From the NCBI GenBank assembly GCA_023853785.1, contig JAJIRX010000237.1, positions 1 through 61,660 on the forward strand: a stretch of 61,660 bases of DNA, read 5' to 3'. Origin of the DNA: Psilocybe azurescens. Lineage: Eukaryota > Basidiomycota > Agaricomycetes > Agaricales > Agrocybaceae. Made by a program: the position numbers and the translations under genes. Shown here piece by piece: positions 54,552-61,660 of the stretch (position 1 is its first letter; each line of letters starts with the position of its first letter). Below the pieces are notes generated by a model, which saw only the letters and a program-made list of their open reading frames with translations, had not been told where the DNA came from and did not search any database.

Positions 54552-57500
54552 TCACTGCGATATACGAAGAATGATGTGTAACAAGTCGATAGAGTCAGAA
54601 GGTCGTGTATCAGTGATGAATGTTTGGATCGATTTCGTCATGCTCCCCAGGAAAAGGCTTGGGGCCCGCGGTTCCAGCAACTTTAGTTCAAGGTCTGTTT
54701 TCGATTCGAACCAAATTGGATGATAATAATTGGAAGGCCAGTTCTTCGGCGCGGACCTGGTACTGACAGGTTGACACTGCGTTGGTCGAAGGCGCATATC
54801 GGGTTGGGCTCCCGGTCGCCTTCCGCCATAGACATTCTGCTTTGGTAAACAGCCGTCTGCAGTGGTTACCGTGTTTAAGAGGCGTGGATTACGCCAAGAC
54901 AACAACTTGACTCTTTTGACGCCTGGACCGTCGGACTCATCAGAGCTCATCCCGTCTTCACCAAGTGTGTCAATCGCCTCTGCGTGTCGGTTCTTGCCGG
55001 CTAATAGGCAACTGTTTAAACGCGTTTGGAAAAGCTGGGAAAGAAGGACGATTAGAAAACGAAGGCGCGAGTGGTTGTATAATTACCTTTGTCTGACAAG
55101 CACGACCCGTTTCGACGCCTGTTCGCGCTTCAAATTGTTAGCTAAACGCGCGTCGCACTCTTCCGCAGTCTCGTCCGGCCTCTTCATGGAATGAGCCATA
55201 TGGTCCTTTAGGGTAATGATACGAGCAATAAAGCACTCGGCAATTTCTTCCTCTCGTCCTTGTAAATCTGATTTACGTCTAATCAGTGCGGCGGCAAAGA
55301 GTTCGGCCATGTGTAGATTCCAAAGAGTCTTTGGCCTCTCGAAATAAAGTTGGAAAGGTTTCATTTCTGGAGGCTCGCGTTCACTATTTTCAAATCGCTC
55401 CACTTCTAAATGATCAGCGAGATGGGATTCGGCAATATCAAAGAAAATTTTTCTGTCTTGATGGTCTGGTGGAAGACTTAAACATTCGCGTAAAAGGCTC
55501 GAACCGAGTCCTACCAATCATGACCCAGATCAGAATATGTTTACGGATTAGAGAGCAAAAAGACCATACCGTCAGATCTATTCGATCAAGGGGGCGAGGA
55601 CGCCCTGAAGCTCTTTCTTTGAAAGGCGATGGGAGAGGCTTCATTTTCCTTTTCAATGGTGTTCGATCATTCGCGAAATCGGCTCGCAAGCCATTGACAC
55701 TAGCTGCCACAGTTTCCATGCAATTGAGAAGCCTCTCTGTTATATCCAGCGAAGGTGGTGCAGGAGGATCGCGACTGGGTAAAGCATTTGATGGGTTGGA
55801 TGGTAATTGATCCCCACTGCGATGTGAAGAAACTGAGGAGCCGGAACTTGGATTGGGAATCGGAGCAGTAGATGGCTGAGGAGCGACTGAGGAAGTTGTT
55901 GCCTCTTTTGTAGAGGCAGATTGAGCGGCATGTCGAGCCTTGTAAGCTGCAGGTTGATTTGAGCGAAACAAACCTGGTGGGTTGACTTCCGAGGTTGACG
56001 GCATGGAAGAATTTAAAGTATGGGAATCCTGAGGTCGAGCACTCCTTGTGGCCATATATCTGATTGTGGAGGTTGATGGAGTTGAAGAATAGCGTTGTGG
56101 GAAGGTACCGGAACTCGATACCGCTCATTTCCTGAGACCGGAGTTGGAGATCGCAAGGCCGTCCGAATGGAGGCCTGATCCTCTGGGGAAATGTCTTCAA
56201 GATACATGTCTTCATCATCATCGGATAGCAGTGGCGCAGTGTTCGGTTTTGAGGCAGAATTGTTTGGTGGAAAACGGGTCGATCCTATGCCCTCTAATTT
56301 CTGGACCTGGTGTTGAACGTTGTGTCGAAGTGAAGTCTTCGTTATCCTCATCCTCATCCATAGAGGGTCGTGTTGGTGGTGGTTGGTTTGAGGGTGGCAA
56401 ACTCGGATTCCGACGTTGCCGTATCTAGAGTCCATTGAGCATCGATCACATCTCTAAAGTATCAACAACTCACACTAGAATGCAACGAGTTGCCGTTGCG
56501 TTTATTCAGCCCCATCTGACAAACAGCAAGATTAGTCTTTGGAAGTTCATGTTATACTTTTCAAACATACAAGTCGTAGTCTGGCGGCCTCGTTGTTTTC
56601 CCAAAGTTGAAATTGCGTTAGTATCGCTCGGTTTGGCCGCTTCCTGTCTCATAACGTTCGCGAATGCGCTCTTTCCAAAAATCTTTAAGTACATCATCAG
56701 CCAAATCTGAAGCACCGATCAAACAGCGCATAGACCTACCTTATTTTTTTCTTGTTCTTGCTCGAGAGCGGTCCGCAATGAAGTCGCGATCTGTACTTGT
56801 TGAGATTCACTCGACTCCAAGTCATTCTGACGACCTCGACCGCTGTCTAATCGAGCTTTCAGTTGTGCGAGCTGGGCATGCACATTAGCCTGATGAAGGA
56901 TCATGAGCTGCATTCGCTGTATTTAAAATGGCATTGACAACGTACCAAAGATGTATCATAGCTGGTTTTCAATTCGCTGAATTGCGACTCGTATTCCTTT
57001 TTGGCAGCGCTCTACAGAACAAGTGTATTAGAGGTAAGAAGGAGTATATATCGATGAAGAGACAAACCAAAGCTTGCTCTTGCTGAGCTTGTAGTCTTTT
57101 TCCCTCATTGACATATCGTTATTGAGATCGTTCAATCTGATAATCTTCTGTCTCAACTTCTCTTGCTCAGCACTGTCGTTTGCTGCCCGGTTCCGCAAGC
57201 CGTTCATTTCGTTTTGTAGGCTGATGATCCGTTGCTCGCCTTCGGCTACTAATGCGCGCTTTTCATTACCAAAAGACTGACGAAGTGCTTGAATCTCGTT
57301 GCCAGCTGCAGTAATCTGGTCGTTGAGTTGCGCAAGCTGGTTCGGTGCGCTCGGTGATGTGTTCCGATGGGATTTAAGAGTTTGGTTGAGACCTTCAATC
57401 GTGGTATTCGCCGTCTGGATCTCTGAATGCAGACTATTGATCGTGCTGGCGCTTCGTTTTTCGAGTTCATCTAGCCGTATTTGCAATGTCGAGATGGTAG

Positions 57501-58669
57501 CAGATTGCTCCTGTCCACGCTGCTGAACGGTCGATTCGAAGGATGACTTGAACTGTTCGTGTTCGTTCCGAAGTTGTGAAAGCACACGTTCCAAGTCTTT
57601 AGACTTCTTTTCTTGGTCCCGAAGTTTGGTGATGGCCTTACTGAAGTCGGCTTGTTGATTGTTAATGGTAACATTTAAGCCTTTGGACGCTTTTTGTGCT
57701 CAGCGATTTCAACTTCGAGTTTTGGCGTCGTGCTTCCGAATCATTCTTTGCCTTTTCCAGTTGTTTCTGGAGATTGTCTATGAGCTTCTGTTGAGAATCG
57801 GACAACTGGAAAATCGGCAATAAGTACATATACTGTATCAGAGAGGAAAGAATAGACGGACTTTTTGTCGTTCCTTATTGAACGAATCCGTCATCCTTTG
57901 CTGTTGCTCCTTAAGTTGGTCCTTAACCTGGAAATGTACAAAATAAATGTCAGAATGTATGGACTTTAACTTGACGTACGTGATCTTTAACCAATTGATC
58001 TCTCATTAATTGTGCTTTATCTGGTTCTACAACTTTGACTTTCGTTACATGGTCGTCGGTAGCAGGTCGTTTCCTGGGGTTGTCCGCCCTTGAAATACCA
58101 CAGGCGGTTGATTCTGACGGCCGAAGAATGTACGAGGAACTCCGGATATGGCAGGACCAGTAGCCATATTGTCCAAATTTACAGAATGATTACGATCAGG
58201 CACACCATTTTCAACTCCATCAGACTGAGGATGGCCTGTTTGAACTGGAACTGATTGAACAGTAAAACGCGGAAAGCCGGTATTGACAGTTGATCGAGGG
58301 GGTCCAGCATCAGCGCGACCGCCTCCAGAAGTTGTCGGATAATCTGTAGATGTATCCATCGTCGTGGATGGGACGTGTGTACCGTCACGATTTCCAACTT
58401 CACTGGATTGAAGGCGACTAGTATCAAACCGGAACGGGATGGAAGATTGTGCGTTGGTGCTGGAGTTCCCAAACGAGTAGACCGTGGAAGGTCAGCATTA
58501 GCAGCGGTAGACGACTGTCCGTCCTCGTTGGGAGCCAATTGACGGGGCCGGTATCAGCTAGTACGGTGGGCGCATTGGTGGGCGGATAATCTGCAGATGT
58601 ATCCATTGTTGTTGGTACGACCGGAGGTGCAAATAATGAAGCGAGTCTCTGGGTAAAGTTCGCTGCCAT
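54552..58669 (-). pseudogene. Large coiled-coil protein of an unnamed agaricomycete family, many frame changes
   Basis: From 58669: MAANFTQRLASLFAPPVVPT, then two diverged copies of (V)P(T/S)TTMDTS(A/T)DYP. Several short exons follow with Gln/Lys/Glu heptads (LSDSQQKLIDNLQKQLEKA at 57805; RVLSQLRNEHEQFKSSF to REKDYKL at 57594-57070; RMQLMILHQANVHAQLAQLK at 56913). Next is an acidic region (DDDEDMYLEDISPEDQASI, near 56210), a Ser/Pro-rich part, and a helical C-terminal domain (ECFIARIITLKDHM, ECDARLANNLKREQA). It ends in MSSDESDGPGVKRVKLLSW to 54552. Frame changes occur near 58530, 58430, 58055, 57690, 56300, 56050 and 55640. The long coiled coil suggests a self-associating structural role. 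Confidence 0.55.
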
Positions 58670-58948
58670 AATACGGGCAATGGTTGGGAATGAATGAGCG
58701 ATAGAGGATTTTCAGTAATTTATGGACATTTGGTTTAGATAGGGTCTTTGTGCGCGACAAAAAGCTTTGTGAATACCGGAGGCACGAAACAAAGAAAGGA
58801 GACTCACTTAAAGAGATATTACGGATCCCAGAAACAGCACACTAAACACCCGCATCTTTCTGAGTAACTTTGCGCATCTACCTCCCATCCTCTCCGTCGT
58901 CAAGAATGGTATCGGCATTGCAGACTTTCAAACCTACTACGAAAGTGA

Positions 58949-59485
58949 GACCAGGCAGTCTATAACAATCCGCCGTTACTTACCTTCGCTAAGGATGTCC
59001 AATTACTCATACACGCCCGATATTACGGGAGTACATCCAATCGAGCAGTCACTAAACGGGTCCACACATTAGCCAATAGAAGCGGTCGAAGTCCAAGGTT
59101 GGAGCTGTTGATGGGTGGAAAACTACTCCAACCCTACATACACGACGGGGTGGTGGTGATTGTAAACAGAAAAGGCGAAATAAGCCGATTCCATTTGTTC
59201 GTCAAGAATCACAAGCGTCTACCCTCCAACAAATCGCTGAGGGATTGGGCAAACGGGCAGTGGAAAGGAGACGTAGTAGCCTTCCGGAAAGGCCATCGAC
59301 ACGAGTTGATCAACCTAGCTCCAGGAGATGTAAAGTTAGTTGATTACGCTGTAAAAGGTGAGTTATTGTTTTCAATGGCATAGATGAATACTGATCAGTA
59401 CCTAGATTTCTGGAAACCGTGGTGCAAAGTCGACGGTTCCGCATTCCAAGAAACCTGGTTTTCTTCAAGCCTTGATCATCCTTGA
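58949..59485 (+). CDS. Small hypothetical protein, two exons visible
   Basis: One frame is open from about 58949 (YNNPPLLTFAKDVQLLIHAR) through LELLMGGKLLQPYIHDGVVV and KGEISRFHLFVKNHKRLP to DVKLVDYAVK. A 48 nt intron (59358-59405) joins in phase to DFWKPWCKVDGSAFQETW and TGA at 59485. The ATG at 59099 is internal to the conserved-looking part, so the true start is further upstream, perhaps in another exon. The short beta-rich pattern (IVVVxxxG...VVAFRKG) suggests a small globular domain. No family is recognised. Confidence 0.45.
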
Positions 59486-60062
59486 TTCTTTACTTTCGTT
59501 CCACCCCTTAATTTGTTGTAAACTACTGGACACGTATAACGATTTACTGTAGCACACTTATCATAATCAATTCTACTCAATATCTGGCTTACTGCAGCAC
59601 CTCGCTTGTCAATGTGGTGGCAAGGGAGAGAAAGAAAAGCGTGTGAAAGCGTCAATAGCGCCGTGATAGCATGCTGAAATTTTCATGCCGCGTTGCCGGA
59701 TAAAATCATCGCGCGACTGTTCGGCTTGAGCGGCTTGGAATTTTTGGGGTACATACGGACCTGTTCAACTTATTCTCACTTTCCTTCTTCACACTGACCA
59801 TACTGTCCTCCTAGGTTCGACGCTATAAACACGTCAACAGGTAAGTTTAGAAAGCAGTAGATACTTTATATGTCGATGAAAAATTGAATAATGTGATGAA
59901 TCGAGTGGTAAACGCTACAGAGAGCGGAATGAGAGTTTTTAAAAGTGTAGTTTTGTACCGTTGTATCCTACGCTGACCCTGACCCAGTGCAATTATAACA
60001 CGAAAGTCAGTGTAGATACAGTAAAGTCTGAACGTGAACACATATATTTCTTAGAATACGAG
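59486..60062. other. Intergenic, promoter side of the Spt5-like gene
   Basis: No supported gene. It should contain the promoter and 5' UTR of the gene beginning near 60.06 kb. Confidence 0.35.
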
Positions 60063-61660
60063 ATGAAGAATGTATGTTATGTCTTCTTATATCGAACTTT
60101 CCGTACTTACATCTTGGCGAAGATAGATTCAAGAGTGCGTCAGTTTCTGGACATGGAAGCTCAGGTGGACGAAGAAGGGATTTCCGGCGAGGAGGATGAA
60201 GCAACAGAACGCGACAGGGAAGGTAATCTCTTTCTTGTTCTTGAACCTCATAACTCTCGCACCAGTATTGACAGCCACACCTAGATGCGTTCATTGTGAC
60301 GGGGTAGCCTTGGACAACGAACATTCCGATTTACCGGCCAATTTCTCAGTCCATCACCACAGCGAGGACCTTGGAACGTCTTATATCACGCATTGATGCA
60401 AGAAGGAACGCCTCTGGTCATAGAAGATACACTGCTGATGATGTACCGGAGACAACCCTTGACAGAGCTTTAGTCTATATTCCTAGGGAGGGGATTATCC
60501 TCTGTGGCGCGTTGAATGTCGAGTGCGCACATTGTTATTCACGCTTGGGACTCTCTGAATTTACTGACCGACACCTTACAGTTCGGGGTTGAAGATCTAG
60601 CTGTAGTCTCTCTGCTAAGCACTGTTACGGAGCATCATCAAGTCCGTTCAGCCTTCACTCAAGGTTCCGTACAGGCTGCATCTATATCGAATGCATGATG
60701 AACAACGCCTCATCAAGCTTCTTCTTCTTACACCCGGTATACTGCGCAACAGGTTGGGCATCAAAAGTCGATTGGTTGATTCTTCGGAGTATGCGGGACT
60801 GTTTCGGATGAGGGATGCTACGCAATGCGCTGAGGTCGGAAGTTGGGTACTCGTCAAGAAAGGCCTTTACAAGGGAGATGTTGGGATTGTGTCGCAAAAA
60901 GCTCCTTGGGTGCTCGTATTCTTCTTATTCCTCGACTGGATACAACATCACGGAACCCACTCAAGCGGCGTCTACCGTTAGGCCGATAGCAAAGCTCTTC
61001 GCGCTGACTATTTCGGACAGCTTCTCCCATACAACATCGTGGGCCACGAGCACGGACGATACTCCTTTGGACGGTTGGAATTCGAGCAAGGCCTTCTAGC
61101 CAAAGACTTCGACTACCATTCATTCACAGTTGACGTGAAGGATATGCCTTATGACTTTTACACCATGTTTCGGATGAGCAAACACCCATCTATCACCCTT
61201 TCGAACATGCCGCGCCCTCGAGAATGGAGTATGAAGGAGAATGATAGGGTGTTTATTCGTGTCCAAGGGCCAGAAACTACTTTTACGTTTACCCCTGCCA
61301 TCTTGAAGGCACTGGATACTCTCTATGCGGAAGTCGAGCAGATATGGGCGCACGATGGACCCGCTGGACATAACCAAGAATACCGCCTAACATTGCGTGT
61401 ATCATGGGAAGACTTGAGAAAAGAGATCAATGTCGGGCAATATGTTTGCGTACGCGGCGGACTGCATTCCGGAAAGACGGGTTGGGTGGTTCAAATTGAA
61501 GACGTCAGAGTATCTATTGTGAGCAAGAAGATAGAGGCGAAATACCTCAATATCTTAAGGACGGTGACGATGCTATCGAAGTGCGTATATTGTACCACCC
61601 CAAATCTTCGTCTACAACGAAGTTTGCTAACAAACTCTCTGTGATAGTCTTTCGAGGCTC
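60063..61660 (+). pseudogene. Spt5-like NGN/KOW protein paralogue, truncated by the window edge
   Basis: An acidic N-terminus (FLDMEAQVDEEGISGEEDEA, near 60149) is followed after an intron by RTLERLISRIDARR. A region resembling the Spt5 NGN domain comes next (LWRVECRV; HIVIHAWDSL; HQVRSAFTQGSV; ALIKLLLLTPGIL near 60700). Then come a KOW motif (EVGSWVLVKKGLYKGDVGIV, 60832-60890) and a longer domain (YSFGRLEFEQGLLAKDFDYH ... FPRPREW-type PRPREWSMKENDRV) with a second KOW-like segment (NVGQYVCVRGGLHSGKTGWV near 61430-61490). Spt5 is a transcription elongation factor. This copy is far from canonical Spt5, and several frame changes are needed (near 60290, 60520, 60680, 60900). It continues beyond 61660. 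Confidence 0.6.

Overview
The window looks like nuclear DNA of an agaricomycete (mushroom-forming basidiomycete). Introns are short (about 40-100 nt, GT..AG). The genes are multi-exon and belong to families expanded in these fungi: a patatin/NB-ARC/TPR protein, a NACHT STAND NTPase, a DUF6535 membrane protein, an Spt5-like NGN/KOW paralogue, and a fragment resembling the C-terminus of Plavaka-type transposon proteins. There is no operon structure, rRNA, CRISPR or viral gene.

Layout. 1-2.5 kb: a possible small gene and a decayed coding remnant, both on the minus strand. 2.56-7.9 kb: a patatin - NB-ARC - TPR gene with many frame changes, ending in about 20 tandem TPR units of 126 bp. 8.9-18.2 kb: an AT-rich satellite of about 185 bp period, broken twice by Tc1-like elements. 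The first Tc1 carries a hAT-like element inside its transposase; the second carries a PIF/Harbinger element. Target duplications can be read at each step, so the insertion order is visible. 18.3-20.1 kb: another hAT-family end and a second, decayed Harbinger. 20.1-28.6 kb: two related Copia elements arranged tail to tail, giving a roughly 2.9 kb inverted repeat with a 208 bp spacer. 28.7-31.2 kb: a long, CpG-rich relative of the hAT-like element, with a tRNA-like box A/box B segment.

31.5-34.5 kb: a DUF6535 gene with one homopolymer frameshift. 35.2-40.6 kb: gene-poor AT-rich DNA with a 501 bp hAT MITE (perfect 8 bp target duplication), a Tc1-type foldback of about 960 bp, and a fourth member of the stutter family. 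40.9-44.3 kb: a NACHT gene with a nonsense codon and a frameshift. 45.2-45.9 kb: the transposon-protein remnant. 46.5-54.1 kb: small intron-rich hypothetical genes and a WD40 gene. 54.5-58.7 kb: a coiled-coil gene with repeated frame changes. 58.9-61.66 kb: a small hypothetical gene and the Spt5-like paralogue, which runs off the right edge.

The most interesting item is a set of four related non-autonomous elements (near 10.8, 18.3, 28.7-31.2 and 40.4-40.6 kb). They share terminal repeats of the type CAGTACTTTACCATCC and are filled with tandem, self-complementary TCCAnTGGA-like units. The core of this unit differs between copies but is uniform within each copy. Most genes here carry frame disruptions, many in homopolymers, so true pseudogenes and base-calling errors should be separated before any locus is called dead.
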